A DNA stretch of 64,000 bases from an uncultured Sphingomonadaceae bacterium (GCA_903871605.1 CAIQHF010000005.1:1-64000); one strand, 5' to 3'; shown: positions 31,408 to 40,319, counted from the first letter of the stretch. Translations and numbers: made by a program. Notes: generated by a model from the sequence alone, not told the origin.

Positions 31408-32291
31408 AGCCCCGCTGGCGGCGCGAGCCCCGCGCGCAGATGCGCGGCGACGAGCGTGTTGCGGAGCAGGACGGCGATCGTCATCGGCCCCACCCCGCCC
31501 GGCACCGGCGTAATCGCGCCCGCCACTTCGGAGAGGCCGGCGAAATCGACGTCACCGACCAGTTTGGTGCCGCCGGCGCCATCGTCGATGCGGTTGATCC
31601 CGACGTCGATTACCGTCGCGCCGGGCTTGACCCAGTCGGCCTTGACCATTTCCGGTCGGCCGACGGCCGCGACCAGGATGTCCGCGCGGCGGCACACCGC
31701 GGGCAGATCGCGCGTGCGGCTGTGCGCGAGCGTGACCGTGCAGCTCCTCGCGGTGAGCAATTGCGCCATCGGCTTGCCGACGATGTTCGAACGCCCGATC
31801 ACCACCGCGTCGAGCCCGGCGAGGTCGCCGAGCACATCCTCGAGCAGCATGACGCAGCCGAGCGGGGTGCAGGGCACCAGCCCGGGCAGGCCCGCCGCCA
31901 GCCGCCCGGCGTTGACCACATGGAAGCCGTCGACATCCTTGTCGGGATCGATCGCGGCGATCACCGCGCTCTCGTCGATATGCCGGGGCAGCGGTAGCTG
32001 GACGAGGATGCCGTCGACCGCCTCGTCGGCGTTGAGCGCGGCGACCAGCGCGAGCAGCTCCGCCTGCGTCGTGTCGGCGGGCAGGCGATGGGTCACGCTC
32101 GCCATCCCGGCTGCCTCGGTCGCCTTGCCCTTCGAGCGGACATAGACCTGGCTCGCGGCATCCTCGCCGACGATGACAACGCTCAGCCCGGGCACGCGGC
32201 CGGTGGCCGCGCGGAAGGCGGGGACCGCGGCCGCGACGCGCTCGCGCAGCGCCAGCGCGAACGCCTTGCCGTCGATGACGCGTGCGCTCAC
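31404..32291 (-). CDS. folD: Bifunctional methylenetetrahydrofolate dehydrogenase / methenyltetrahydrofolate cyclohydrolase
   Basis: A 295-residue FolD. The substrate lysine lies in [14 protein letters not shown], followed by [29 protein letters not shown] and PCTPLG; the NADP-binding region has [17 protein letters not shown] and the C-terminus [16 protein letters not shown]. It interconverts C1-tetrahydrofolate species for purine, Met and Thr synthesis. The start is a GTG at 32291 overlapping the yggT stop (4-nt overlap). It lies within argB-yggT-folD-NTF2-marC. Confidence 0.96.
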   Translation of the reverse strand: MSARVIDGKAFALALRERVAAAVPAFRAATGRVPGLSVVIVGEDAASQVYVRSKGKATEAAGMASVTHRLPADTTQAELLALVAALNADEAVDGILVQLPLPRHIDESAVIAAIDPDKDVDGFHVVNAGRLAAGLPGLVPCTPLGCVMLLEDVLGDLAGLDAVVIGRSNIVGKPMAQLLTARSCTVTLAHSRTRDLPAVCRRADILVAAVGRPEMVKADWVKPGATVIDVGINRIDDGAGGTKLVGDVDFAGLSEVAGAITPVPGGVGPMTIAVLLRNTLVAAHLRAGLAPPAGL

Positions 32292-32593
32292 GCCGCGCCC
32301 GCGCCGACCAGCGACATGAAGATGTTGGGGAGCAGAATCTTCTGGAGCACGCCGATGATCAGCAGCACGACCATCGGCGAGAAATCGATCCCGCCGAAAT
32401 CGGGCAGGATGCGCCGGATCGGCCGATAGATCGGCTCGGTGATCGTATCGAGCCCGCGGACGAGCTGGCGGATGAACTCATTGTGGTGGTTGATGACGTT
32501 GAACGCGAACAGCCATGACAGGATGACCTGGATCATGATGATCCAGAACAGCACGGTCAGCAGCAGCTGCAAAATCTCGTAGATCGAATACAT
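32288..32593 (-). CDS. YggT family membrane protein
   Basis: A 101-residue protein with two hydrophobic segments, at residues 6-30 and 70-98. The YggT signature is present: [16 protein letters not shown], then [24 protein letters not shown] (each run slightly divergent from E. coli). YggT proteins (PF02325) associate with envelope growth and cell-division loci in many bacteria, with no established biochemical role. AAGGG lies 6-10 bases before the ATG. It is 53 bp downstream of argB and overlaps folD by 4 nt. Confidence 0.9.
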   Translation of the reverse strand: MYSIYEILQLLLTVLFWIIMIQVILSWLFAFNVINHHNEFIRQLVRGLDTITEPIYRPIRRILPDFGGIDFSPMVVLLIIGVLQKILLPNIFMSLVGAGAA

Positions 32594-32646
32594 CCGTATC
32601 CCTTTCGGTTCGCGCGCATCCTAGCGGAGCGCGGCGCCGCTTGCCA

Positions 32647-33582
32647 TCAGTCCGGCACGGGCGCCGCGCGCACCAGCGTGCCGGCGCCCTGGCGGGTGAA
32701 GATCTCGAGCAGCAAGGCGTGGCGGATCCGCCCGTCGAGGATCACCGCGGCATCGACGCCGCCCTCGATCGCGGTGACGCAGGTTTCCATCTTGGGGATC
32801 ATGCCCCCCGAGATCGTGCCGTCCGCCTTCAGTCGCTCGACATCGGCGGGGACGAGATCGGACAGCAGATTCCTGCTCTTGTCGAGAACGCCGGCGACGT
32901 CGGTAAGCAGGAAAAGCCGCGCCGCACCGAGCGCGGCGGCGATCGCGCCGGCCATCGTGTCGGCGTTGATATTGTAGGTGTCGCCATCCATCCCGATCGC
33001 GATCGGTGCGACGACCGGGATCACGCCCGAGGCAGAGAGCTGGTCGAGAATGGTACGATCGACATGCTTGGGTTCGCCGACGAAGCCCAGATCGACATGC
33101 CGTTCGATTCCCCGATGCTTGTCGGGCTCGGCACGGGACACCTTCTCGGCGATCACCATTCGCGCGTCCTTGCCCGACAGACCTACCGCGCGGCCGCCCG
33201 CCTGGCCGATCCAGCCGACGATCTCCTTGTTGATCGAGCCTGCCAGCACCATTTCGGCGATGTGAGCGGTCTCCGCATCGGTGACGCGCAGGCCGTCGAC
33301 GAAGCGTGATTCGACGCCGAGCCGCTTGAGCATCTGCCCGATCTGCGGCCCGCCGCCGTGCACCACCACCGGGTTGATGCCGACCATCTTGAGCAGCACG
33401 ATATCCGAGGCGAAGCTCTTTGCGAGCTCGGGATCGCCCATCGCATGCCCGCCATATTTGATCACGAAGGTCGCGCCGGCATAGCGCTGCAGATAGGGCA
33501 GCGCCTCGGTCAGCGTCTCGGCCTTGGCGAGCATCGCGGGTTCGGGGAGGAGATCGGGGAGCGACGTCATGCCGGGCGCCAT
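32647..33582 (-). CDS. argB: Acetylglutamate kinase
   Basis: A 311-residue amino-acid kinase performing the second step of arginine synthesis. The phosphate-binding lysine and glycines are in [12 protein letters not shown], substrate binding is in [16 protein letters not shown], and the C-terminal half has [29 protein letters not shown] and [10 protein letters not shown]. The first ~25 residues extend before the core, as in alphaproteobacterial forms. The start may be 33582 or the ATG at 33570. It is the first gene of the minus-strand operon leading to marC. Confidence 0.96.
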   Translation of the reverse strand: MAPGMTSLPDLLPEPAMLAKAETLTEALPYLQRYAGATFVIKYGGHAMGDPELAKSFASDIVLLKMVGINPVVVHGGGPQIGQMLKRLGVESRFVDGLRVTDAETAHIAEMVLAGSINKEIVGWIGQAGGRAVGLSGKDARMVIAEKVSRAEPDKHRGIERHVDLGFVGEPKHVDRTILDQLSASGVIPVVAPIAIGMDGDTYNINADTMAGAIAAALGAARLFLLTDVAGVLDKSRNLLSDLVPADVERLKADGTISGGMIPKMETCVTAIEGGVDAAVILDGRIRHALLLEIFTRQGAGTLVRAAPVPD

Positions 33583-33618
33583 AGCGGGCGGGGAGAGCGA
33601 CCGGAACCCCGGAAAATG

Positions 33619-34281
33619 TCAGCGCGGCGCGCGGTCCAGCCGTCGTCCGAACGCTACCATCATGTAGATGAGCGGCGGCACGAGCACCGCGGACAGCACC
33701 ACCTTGGCGATCATCTGCCCGATCATGATCCCGGCGATCGGGAAGACGCCGTAGAAGGAGATGGTGACGAACAGCAAAGTGTCGACGATCTGGCTGGCGA
33801 TGCTGGCGACCCCCGCGCGAAGCCACAGTAGCGGCGCCCCTTCGCGGCCCTTGAGCCATGAGAAGATCGTCACGTTGAGCGACTGCGAGATTCCGTAGGA
33901 GACGAAACCCGCGAGCATCATCCGCGCGCCCTGGCTCAGGATCAGCGCATAGGCGGCGAGCCGCGCCGCGGAGGCCGGATCGGCGGTCATCGCGGGCGCG
34001 GCGGGAATCCGCAGCAGCAGCTGGATCAGCAGCACCGAGCCGAGCAGCGGCACGAAGCCGAAGCGCACCAGCCGCGTCGCGATCCGCTGCCCGTAGAGTT
34101 CGGCGACCGCCGACGAGGTGATGACGAGCAGCAGGAAGGCGAAGATCCCGCCCTCGACGGTAAGCGGCCCCAGCGCGATCAGCTTGTTGCCGAGCACGCC
34201 CGCGATGCACACCATCCCGCCGTAGAAGAGCGAGAACAGGAACAGGGCGGGGGGAATGGCGGGGGTTTCGGTGGACGGCAT
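33619..34281 (-). CDS. Queuosine precursor transporter (YhhQ/VUT_1 family)
   Basis: A 220-residue, six-helix protein of PF02592. Family landmarks are VCIAGVLGNKLIALGPLTVEGG, SSAVAELYGQRIATRLV, MMLAGFVSYGISQSLNVTIF, WLRAGVASIASQIVDTLLFV and YGVFPIAGIMIGQMIAKV. The group imports queuosine precursors (preQ0 or preQ1). The ATG at 34281 is chosen because the protein then begins just before the first helix. It stands alone, 37 bp beyond the argB start region, with a family A palindrome upstream. Confidence 0.88.
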   Translation of the reverse strand: MPSTETPAIPPALFLFSLFYGGMVCIAGVLGNKLIALGPLTVEGGIFAFLLLVITSSAVAELYGQRIATRLVRFGFVPLLGSVLLIQLLLRIPAAPAMTADPASAARLAAYALILSQGARMMLAGFVSYGISQSLNVTIFSWLKGREGAPLLWLRAGVASIASQIVDTLLFVTISFYGVFPIAGIMIGQMIAKVVLSAVLVPPLIYMMVAFGRRLDRAPR

Positions 34282-34345
34282 TCGCCCTGCTATCGGGATT
34301 TGGGCGGTGCTCCTAGAGCGGATATCCATATGGGCGTACCGCCAG

Positions 34346-34365
34346 GCTCCTGCGCAGGCAGGAGC
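34346..34365 (+). repeat. Intergenic 20-bp palindrome, family A copy 2
   Basis: A perfect GCTCCTGC-N4-GCAGGAGC palindrome in the divergent gap between the YhhQ and slipin genes. It matches the element at 5704-5723. Here it stands alone without the larger inverted arms seen there. Confidence 0.75.
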
Positions 34366-34461
34366 GCGACGTGTGTCGCGGTGCGTTCTATTCCTCACAT
34401 CACAAATTCGGCCTAGTCTCGGTTTGCGGTCCTCCGCCGCATCATCGAAGGTCTCGTCGCC

Positions 34462-35223
34462 ATGGCCATGCTGGGTTTTCTCGTCGTCCCGCTGATCTTC
34501 CTGCTCGTCGCCGCGCTGAAAACATTCGGAATCAACCAGGAATATGAGCGCGCCGTGGTCTTCCGACTGGGCCGCGTCACCGAACCCAAGGGGCCGGGCT
34601 GGTATTGGCTGATCCCGTTCATCGATCGCGCGGTCCGGGTCGACACGCGCACGGTCACGATCGCGCTCGAGACGCAGGAGACGGTGACGCGCGACGGCGT
34701 CGCGGTGCGCGTCAACGCGGTGCTGTGGTTCCGCGCGACCAACCCGGTGCGCGTGCTGACCGTCGTCGAACAATGGCAGCGCGCGGTGCTGCAGGCCGCC
34801 GAGACGGGGTTGCGCGATTCGATCGGCCAGTCCGATCTCGACCAGTTGCTCAAAGACCGCACCGCGATCAACCAGCGGCTGATGGGGATGCTGACGCGCG
34901 CGGTCGAGCAATGGGGCGTCGCGATCGACGCGGTCGAGATCAAGGATCTCGACATCCCCGAGAATATGCAGCGCGCGATCGGCCGCGAGGCCGAGGCGAT
35001 CCGCGAGAAACGCGCGCGAATCATCAAGGCCGAGGGCGAGCAGGAGGCCGCGCAAAAGCTGGCGGACGCGGCGCGCACGATCGCGACCAGCCCCGGCGCG
35101 CTCGAGTTGCGCCGGCTGCAGACGCTCTCCGAGATCGGCGCGGAGCACAACAGCACGATCGTCACGATGCTGCCGGTAGAATTGCTCGAGGCGGCCAAGG
35201 CGATCACCGGGCGCGGCGGCTGA
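34462..35223 (+). CDS. Slipin (stomatin/SPFH domain) family protein
   Basis: A 253-residue protein: an N-terminal hydrophobic segment (MLGFLVVPLIFLLVAAL), then the SPFH domain (FGINQEYERAVVFRLGRV, GPGWYWLIPFIDRAVRVD, VRVNAVLWFRATNPV). A charged helical region follows (REAEAIREKRARIIKAEGEQEAA) that usually forms the oligomerisation coiled coil. Stomatin-like proteins build membrane microdomain cages and often partner with an NfeD protease-like gene; none is adjacent here. It is followed by an RcnB-like gene. The ATG could be 34462 or 34468. Confidence 0.9.
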   Translation: MAMLGFLVVPLIFLLVAALKTFGINQEYERAVVFRLGRVTEPKGPGWYWLIPFIDRAVRVDTRTVTIALETQETVTRDGVAVRVNAVLWFRATNPVRVLTVVEQWQRAVLQAAETGLRDSIGQSDLDQLLKDRTAINQRLMGMLTRAVEQWGVAIDAVEIKDLDIPENMQRAIGREAEAIREKRARIIKAEGEQEAAQKLADAARTIATSPGALELRRLQTLSEIGAEHNSTIVTMLPVELLEAAKAITGRGG

Positions 35224-35342
35224 TCCGGCCGCCAAAGCTGTCGCGTTGCTGACGAATAGGTTCAGCGCCTCGTCAGCCCTCTTCTTGCATCATCGCAATC
35301 GTCAGGTGCATCACGCGCCGACGACGACAAGAGGTGAGTGGG

Positions 35343-36182
35343 ATGCGACTGATCATATCTGCGGCGCTGCTGCTGGCGTCGACCGCCGCGATGCCCGCGC
35401 TCGCGCAGGACAATCCGCAGCATCACGATGATGGCGGGCACCGCGATGGCGATCGTGGCGGCGGCCAGCGCGGCGGCGAACAGCGCGGCAATGGCGGCGG
35501 CCAGCCGCAGACACGCCCGGCGCCGCCCGCCGGCAATTATGCGCGAGCGCCGCAGGGCGCACCGCCACAAGGCCGCCCCGCTCCGGGTGGCGAATTCGAC
35601 CGCGGGCGGCAGCCCGGCCGTCCCGAGGGCGGCGGCGACCAGGGTCGCCACATCGCCGGCCGCCCCGACGGCGGCGTGCAGGTCTGGCGCGACCAGAATG
35701 GCCGCGGCCCCGACGGCCGTGCGCTGGACGGTCGCGACGCCTATCAGCAGGGCAATCGACAGGCCTGGGCAAACCATCCCTATGCGCATGGCGGCGACGG
35801 CGGCTATCGCCCCAATGGTGGTTATGATCGCGGCCGGCCCGGTGGTTATGATCGCGGCCGGGGTGGCGACGACTGGAATCGCGGCTGGCGGCAGGATCGG
35901 CGCTACGACTGGCAGGACTATCGCGACAGCCATCGCGACGCCTATCGCGTCGGCCGCTATCGTCCGCCGAGCGGCTATGGCTGGGGCTATCGGCGCTTCG
36001 GCATCGGCGCTGCGCTGGAGGCCGGATTCTTTTCGCAGGATTACTGGATCGGCAATCCGGGCTATTACCGCCTGCCCCCTGCCTACGGCCCCTATCGCTG
36101 GGTGCGCTATTATAACGACGCACTGCTGGTCAACATCTATAACGGCTATATCGCCGACGAGATACCAGACTTCTTCTATTGA
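35343..36182 (+). CDS. RcnB family periplasmic protein (long, Gly/Arg/Asp-rich)
   Basis: A 279-residue exported protein. The signal peptide ends near AMPALAQDN. A long low-complexity region rich in Gly, Arg, Asp and Tyr (about residues 25-195) contains repeats such as GGYDRGRPGGYDRGRGGDD. The C-terminal ~75 residues have the RcnB pattern (PF11776): DYWIGNPGYYRLPPAYGPYR, then WVRYYNDALLVNIYNG and YIADEIPDFFY. RcnB of E. coli modulates nickel/cobalt efflux, but most alphaproteobacterial members are uncharacterised. The ATG at 35343 has GAGGTGAG just upstream. It ends at a clear terminator and is followed by a shorter homolog. Confidence 0.8.
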   Translation: MRLIISAALLLASTAAMPALAQDNPQHHDDGGHRDGDRGGGQRGGEQRGNGGGQPQTRPAPPAGNYARAPQGAPPQGRPAPGGEFDRGRQPGRPEGGGDQGRHIAGRPDGGVQVWRDQNGRGPDGRALDGRDAYQQGNRQAWANHPYAHGGDGGYRPNGGYDRGRPGGYDRGRGGDDWNRGWRQDRRYDWQDYRDSHRDAYRVGRYRPPSGYGWGYRRFGIGAALEAGFFSQDYWIGNPGYYRLPPAYGPYRWVRYYNDALLVNIYNGYIADEIPDFFY

Positions 36183-36195
36183 TCTCGGTCAAAAT

Positions 36196-36230
36196 GCCCG
36201 TCGCGACATCATCGCGGCGGGTATTTTTTT
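36196..36230 (+). terminator. Rho-independent terminator after the first RcnB-like gene
   Basis: An ~11-bp GC-rich stem (GCCCGTCGCGA / TCGCGGCGGGT, one internal wobble) with a 5-nt loop, followed by TATTTTTTT, 14 bp after the stop codon. Confidence 0.85.
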
Positions 36231-36352
36231 GCCAATCTCAGATGAACCGACAATAACTGCCCCATTCCGGCCGGGTTCACGAGAACAGGGCTACGCCTTT
36301 GCTGTAGCACGGCTTGCAGTCGTGACTAGGGACCAAGGGAAAGGACGAAACC

Positions 36353-36829
36353 ATGCGTAAGCTTATTCTCGCCTCCGCCATCGCGGCGGCGCTGCTGCCT
36401 GCCGCTGCGATGGCGCAATCCTATGGCGAGGTTCGCCAGGATCAGCGCGATACCCGCCAGGATGCGCGTCGCCTCCAGCACGACCGCTATGCCGGCGATC
36501 CGCGCGACGTCCGCGCCGACCGTCGCGACATCCGCCAGGATCGCCAGGAGACGCGTGAGGATTGGCGCGACTATCGCCGCGCGCATCCCGACGTCTATCG
36601 CGGCGGCGGCTATGTCGGCCCGCGGGCCGACTGGCGCTATCGTCCCGTCGCGGTCGGCTACCGCTTCGATCCGGTGTTCTACGGCCAGCGCTATTGGGTC
36701 GACCCGGTGCGCTACCGCCTGCCGGCCGCGGCGCCCTATACGCGCTGGGTCCGCTACGGAAACGACGTCGCGCTGGTCAACGTCCGCACCGGCCGCGTGA
36801 TCACCATCTATGGCGGCTTCTTCCTCTAG
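36353..36829 (+). CDS. RcnB family periplasmic protein (short)
   Basis: A 158-residue exported protein with a signal peptide ending near AAAMAQSY. The middle is Arg/Asp-rich with a repeated RQD/DRRDIRQDRQETRED helix-like pattern (residues 25-75). The C-terminal RcnB domain is GQRYWVDPVRYRLPAAAPYT, then RWVRYGNDVALVNVRTGRVI. It is homologous to the preceding gene over the last ~70 residues, so the two look like a tandem duplication with divergent middles. It has its own upstream gap (36231-36352) after a terminator, implying a separate promoter. AAGGGAAAGGA precedes the ATG. Confidence 0.82.
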   Translation: MRKLILASAIAAALLPAAAMAQSYGEVRQDQRDTRQDARRLQHDRYAGDPRDVRADRRDIRQDRQETREDWRDYRRAHPDVYRGGGYVGPRADWRYRPVAVGYRFDPVFYGQRYWVDPVRYRLPAAAPYTRWVRYGNDVALVNVRTGRVITIYGGFFL

Positions 36830-36867
36830 GCCGACGGCGCTTGCCGGGCCGTAGTCCGGTCGATAAG

Positions 36868-36899
36868 CCTCCGCGATCATCCCGATCGCGGAGGTTTTT
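36868..36899 (+). terminator. Terminator-like hairpin containing the Shine-Dalgarno of the next gene
   Basis: A perfect 11-bp stem, CCTCCGCGATC / GATCGCGGAGG, with a 5-nt loop, followed by TTTTTC and then directly by the ATG at 36901. It is both a textbook intrinsic terminator for the RcnB-like gene and the carrier of GGAGG (36890-36894), placed six bases before the DUF885 start codon. Confidence 0.75.
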
Positions 36900-36900
36900 C

Positions 36901-38694
36901 ATGTCGTTCGCCCGTTCGCTCCGCCTCGGCCTGCTCGCCGCCGCGATGCTGCCCGTCGCCGTCCAGGCGGTCCCCTCGGGCGATGCCGACGCGCGGCTGA
37001 AGAAACTCTTCGCGGACACCGACGAGGCGGCGCTCCATCGCAACCCGATGATGGCGCTGTATCGCGGCGACATGCGCTTCGCCGATCAGCTCGGCGATCC
37101 CTTCTCGGACGCGCACGATGCCGCCGAGAAGGCCGCCGACGAGGATGCACTGCACATGCTCGCCGCGATCCCGCGCGCGCAGCTGACCCCGACCGACCAG
37201 ATCGCCTATGACGTGTTCAAGCGCAGCACCGATCTCGATCTCGAAGGCTACCGCGCCGATGTGCTGAAGTTCAGCCACGCCATGCCGATCACGCATTTCT
37301 ACGGGCTGCACCTCGATTATGCCGATCTTTCCTCGGGCCAGGGCGCGGCGCCTTTCAAAAGCGTCAAGGATTATGACGACGCGCTCAAGCGTCACGCGCA
37401 ATATCCGCATCTCGTCGACGAGGTGATCGGCCGCTTCCGCGCCGGCATGGCCGAGGGCATCGTCGAGCCCAAGCTCGTCATCAGCAACATCATCGACCAG
37501 CTCGATCTGCAGCTCGCCGGCGGGATCGAAGGCTCGCCCTATTACGGCCCGGTCAAGGCCTTCCCGGCGACGATTTCGGCGGCCGACCAGGCGCGGTTGC
37601 GAGCGGCCTTTGCCGCCGCGATCCGCGACGAGATCGCGCCCGCCAACACGCGGCTGCGCGACTTCCTCAAGACCGACTATCTGCCCAAGGCGCGCGACAC
37701 CGTCGGGCTCGGCCAGTTGCCGGGTGGCCAAGCCTATTACGCCTATATGATCGAGGCGAACACCACGCTGCCGCTGTCCGCGCAAGCGGTGCATCAACTC
37801 GGTTTGAACGAGGTCGCGCGGATCACCAAGGAGATCGAGGCGGTCAAGGCCAAGGTCGGCTTCCAGGGCGATCTCCACGCCTTCTTCCAGCACATGACCA
37901 CCGATCCGCAATTCGCGCCGCCCTCGCGCGACTGGCTCGAGAAGCGCTACCGCACGATCGAGGCGCGGATCGAGACGCGCATCCCCGAGCAATTCTCGCT
38001 GGTCCCCAAGACCCCGCTCGATATCCGGCCCGACCCCGCCTACAAGGAAAAGAGCTCGGCGGCGGGCGAATATATGCAGGGCACGCCAGACGGCTCGCGC
38101 CCCGGCGTCTTCTATTATAACGGCTACGACCTGCCGACGCGCTTCACCTGGGGCGAGGAGACGCTGTTCCTCCACGAGGCGATCCCCGGCCATCATTTCC
38201 AGATCAGCCTCGCGCAGGAAAACAAGGATCTGCCCAATTTCATGCGCTTCGGCGGCAACACCGCCTATGTCGAGGGCTGGGCGCTCTATTCGGAATCGCT
38301 GTGGCCCGAACTCGGCATGGAAACCGATCCCTATCAGCGCTTCGGCGGATTGAACGACGAGATGCTGCGCGCGATGCGGCTGGTGGTCGACAGCGGCATC
38401 CACGCGATGGGTTGGACGCGGCAGCAGGCGATCGATTACATGACCACCAACTCGGCGATGGGGAAGGCCGACGTCACCGCCGAGGTCGAGCGCTATATCG
38501 CGATCCCCGGTCAGGCGCTCGCTTACAAGGTCGGCCAGCTGACCATCGCCAAAGAAAAGGCCAAGGCCAAGGCGGCGCTAGGCGCCAAATTCGATCCGCG
38601 CGCCTTCCACGCGCAGGTGCTCGATACCGGCGCGCTGCCGATGACGGTGCTCGAGACCAAGATCGACGGCTGGATCGCAAGGGGTGGGCGATAG
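36901..38694 (+). CDS. DUF885 family exported metallohydrolase-like protein
   Basis: A 597-residue protein with a signal peptide (MSFARSLRLGLLAAAMLPVAVQAVP). It matches the DUF885 family (PF05960): ALYRGDMRFADQLGDPF, LDLQLAGGIEGSP, YYAYMIEANTTLPL, and the zinc-protease-like LHEAIPGHHFQISLA (HExxxGHH, near residue 424) followed by YVEGWALYSE. The second glutamate of EGWALY would complete a thermolysin-type site. It is probably a periplasmic peptidase-like enzyme; no substrate is known. The only ribosome-binding site seen is GGAGG inside the upstream hairpin. A family D repeat follows the stop. Confidence 0.85.
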   Translation: MSFARSLRLGLLAAAMLPVAVQAVPSGDADARLKKLFADTDEAALHRNPMMALYRGDMRFADQLGDPFSDAHDAAEKAADEDALHMLAAIPRAQLTPTDQIAYDVFKRSTDLDLEGYRADVLKFSHAMPITHFYGLHLDYADLSSGQGAAPFKSVKDYDDALKRHAQYPHLVDEVIGRFRAGMAEGIVEPKLVISNIIDQLDLQLAGGIEGSPYYGPVKAFPATISAADQARLRAAFAAAIRDEIAPANTRLRDFLKTDYLPKARDTVGLGQLPGGQAYYAYMIEANTTLPLSAQAVHQLGLNEVARITKEIEAVKAKVGFQGDLHAFFQHMTTDPQFAPPSRDWLEKRYRTIEARIETRIPEQFSLVPKTPLDIRPDPAYKEKSSAAGEYMQGTPDGSRPGVFYYNGYDLPTRFTWGEETLFLHEAIPGHHFQISLAQENKDLPNFMRFGGNTAYVEGWALYSESLWPELGMETDPYQRFGGLNDEMLRAMRLVVDSGIHAMGWTRQQAIDYMTTNSAMGKADVTAEVERYIAIPGQALAYKVGQLTIAKEKAKAKAALGAKFDPRAFHAQVLDTGALPMTVLETKIDGWIARGGR

Positions 38695-38705
38695 GCTTTC
38701 CTCCT

Positions 38706-38824
38706 CCGTTCGTCCTGAGTAGGGACTGGGCGTAGCCGAAGGCCCGTATCGAGGATGCTGGCCTGGCGGATCGATCCTTCGATACGCCATTTCGACAAGC
38801 TCAATGGCTGCTCAGGACGAACGG
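38706..38824 (+). repeat. Intergenic palindromic repeat, family D copy 2
   Basis: The outer arms are a perfect 14-bp inverted pair, CCGTTCGTCCTGAG and CTCAGGACGAACGG, enclosing about 90 bp with a further imperfect pair (TATCGAGGAT...ATCCTTCGATA). Related elements lie at 4092-4164 and 42215-42333. Confidence 0.82.
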
Positions 38825-38855
38825 GTGGTCAGGGCGTAACGGGAAAGACCTGATC

Positions 38856-39593
38856 ATGCCGACCGAACCCCGCGCCCCGCGCCTCGCCGTGCTGATCGAC
38901 GCGGACAACGCCTCGCCCAAGATCGCGGCAGGGCTGTTCGCCGAGATCGCGCAGATCGGCGAAGCGAGCGTGCGCCGCATATATGGCGACTTCTCCAGCC
39001 CCCGGCTCAAGAGCTGGTCGGACATCCTCGCCCGCCACGCGGTCCAGGCGCACCAGAGCTTCGCCTACACGACGGGCAAGAACGCCTCCGACATCGCGCT
39101 GGTGATCGACGCGATGGACCTGCTCCACACCGGCCGCTTCGACGGCTTCTGCCTGGTCTCGTCGGACAGCGACTTCACCGCGCTCGCCGCGCGCATCCGC
39201 GAGCAGGGCGTCGACGTCTACGGCTTCGGCGAGCAGAAGACGCCCGAGGCGTTCCGCCAGGCGTGCCGGCGCTTCATCTACACCGAGAACCTGCTCCCCG
39301 AGGCGCCCGCGGTCGACGAACCGGAGCGCCCCGATTCGCGCCCTGCCTCGGTCGCGCGTAGCCCCAGCACCGCGGTGCCGCTGCTACGCCGCGCGATCGC
39401 GCAGCTCGACGAGGACGACGGCTGGGTGTCGCTGGGCGGGGTCGGCCAGCGCCTCTCCACGCTCGCGCCCGATTTCGATCCGCGGACGTTCGGCCAGGCC
39501 AAGCTGGTGACGTTGGTCGAAAAAGCGGGCGCGTTCGAGGTGCGGCGACCCGCGGGGGGCAGCGTTCAGATCCGGCTCAAGACGGCGCGATAA
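38856..39593 (+). CDS. NYN domain protein with C-terminal OST-HTH/LOTUS domain
   Basis: A 245-residue protein. The N-terminal NYN (PIN-like) ribonuclease fold shows its acidic residues in LAVLIDADNASP, KNASDIALVIDAMDLL and CLVSSDSDFTALAARIRE, ending near FGEQKTPEAFRQACRRFIY (residue ~145). A Pro/Arg-rich linker leads to an OST-HTH/LOTUS-like domain, VPLLRRAIAQL, WVSLGGVGQRLSTLAPDFDP and LVTLVEKAGAFEVRR. The predicted activity is RNA binding and cleavage; the target is unknown. The gene stands alone between a family D repeat and a convergent gene. Confidence 0.85.
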   Translation: MPTEPRAPRLAVLIDADNASPKIAAGLFAEIAQIGEASVRRIYGDFSSPRLKSWSDILARHAVQAHQSFAYTTGKNASDIALVIDAMDLLHTGRFDGFCLVSSDSDFTALAARIREQGVDVYGFGEQKTPEAFRQACRRFIYTENLLPEAPAVDEPERPDSRPASVARSPSTAVPLLRRAIAQLDEDDGWVSLGGVGQRLSTLAPDFDPRTFGQAKLVTLVEKAGAFEVRRPAGGSVQIRLKTAR

Positions 39594-39632
39594 CGGCCAG
39601 GATGCTCCCCTCACAGGGAGGATGTCAGCGGC

Positions 39633-40319
39633 TCAGCTCAGCGATCCGAACGGCAGCAATTGTGCCGCCAGCTTGCTCGCACCCGCGCCGTCACCCGCCT
39701 GGAGAAGCGGAATCAACCGTATCGCGGCCCGCTGGAGGATGCGATCGATCGGCGTCGTCGCCGCGTCGCCGGCCGCGCGCTGCGCGAGCTTGAGTGCCGC
39801 TGCCGTATCGGACGAATTGAGCTTGATCCGGATCAGCGCGGCATAGCCCGCGAAAAAGGCGTGGTTGCCACCCAGCGCCACCGCCTGATCAAGCGAGGCA
39901 AGCCCCGCGGACCGGCTCGCCCCGAGCACCGAGCGCGCAAGGAAGTTACCGAGATCACCGACCGCGGTCAGGTGCCAGCCGGCGATCGCGACCTGCGCTT
40001 CAGGATCGCGCGGATTGGCGGTGGCGAGCGACAGCAGCGCGGCGTGCGCCGCCTTGGCGTCACCCAGCGAGCGGTTGAGCTGGCCGCGATAGCCGATCGC
40101 AAGCGCCTGTTGCAGCCTGGCCTCGCCATCATTGGGTGCCTGCGCCAATGCCGCCCTGGTCTCCGCATAGGCCTGGTTGACCAGCGTCAGCGCAGCGGCC
40201 TTGTCGTGCGTCAGGAAGGCGGCGCGGATCAGCGTGTCGCGCGGCGTCGTCGCCGTGACGCCGGCGGTGGCGGCAAAGACGAGAATCGTGGCAGCGACGC
40301 TATGGGCAACGAACTTCAT
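39633..40319 (-). CDS. Exported helical-repeat (TPR-like) protein of unknown function
   Basis: A 228-residue protein with a signal peptide (MKFVAHSVAATILVFAATAGVTA, cleaved near residue 24). The mature part is almost entirely Ala/Leu-rich helices with TPR-like spacing: AALTLVNQAYAETRAALAQAP, AKAAHAALLSLATANPRDPEA, LASLDQAVALGGNHAFFAGY and AALKLAQRAAGDAATTPIDR (each run shortened in length here by helix breaks). It may be a periplasmic scaffold. The ATG at 40319 has AAGGAG six bases upstream. The 233-bp gap on its 5' side holds no gene I can support. Confidence 0.65.
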   Translation of the reverse strand: MKFVAHSVAATILVFAATAGVTATTPRDTLIRAAFLTHDKAAALTLVNQAYAETRAALAQAPNDGEARLQQALAIGYRGQLNRSLGDAKAAHAALLSLATANPRDPEAQVAIAGWHLTAVGDLGNFLARSVLGASRSAGLASLDQAVALGGNHAFFAGYAALIRIKLNSSDTAAALKLAQRAAGDAATTPIDRILQRAAIRLIPLLQAGDGAGASKLAAQLLPFGSLS

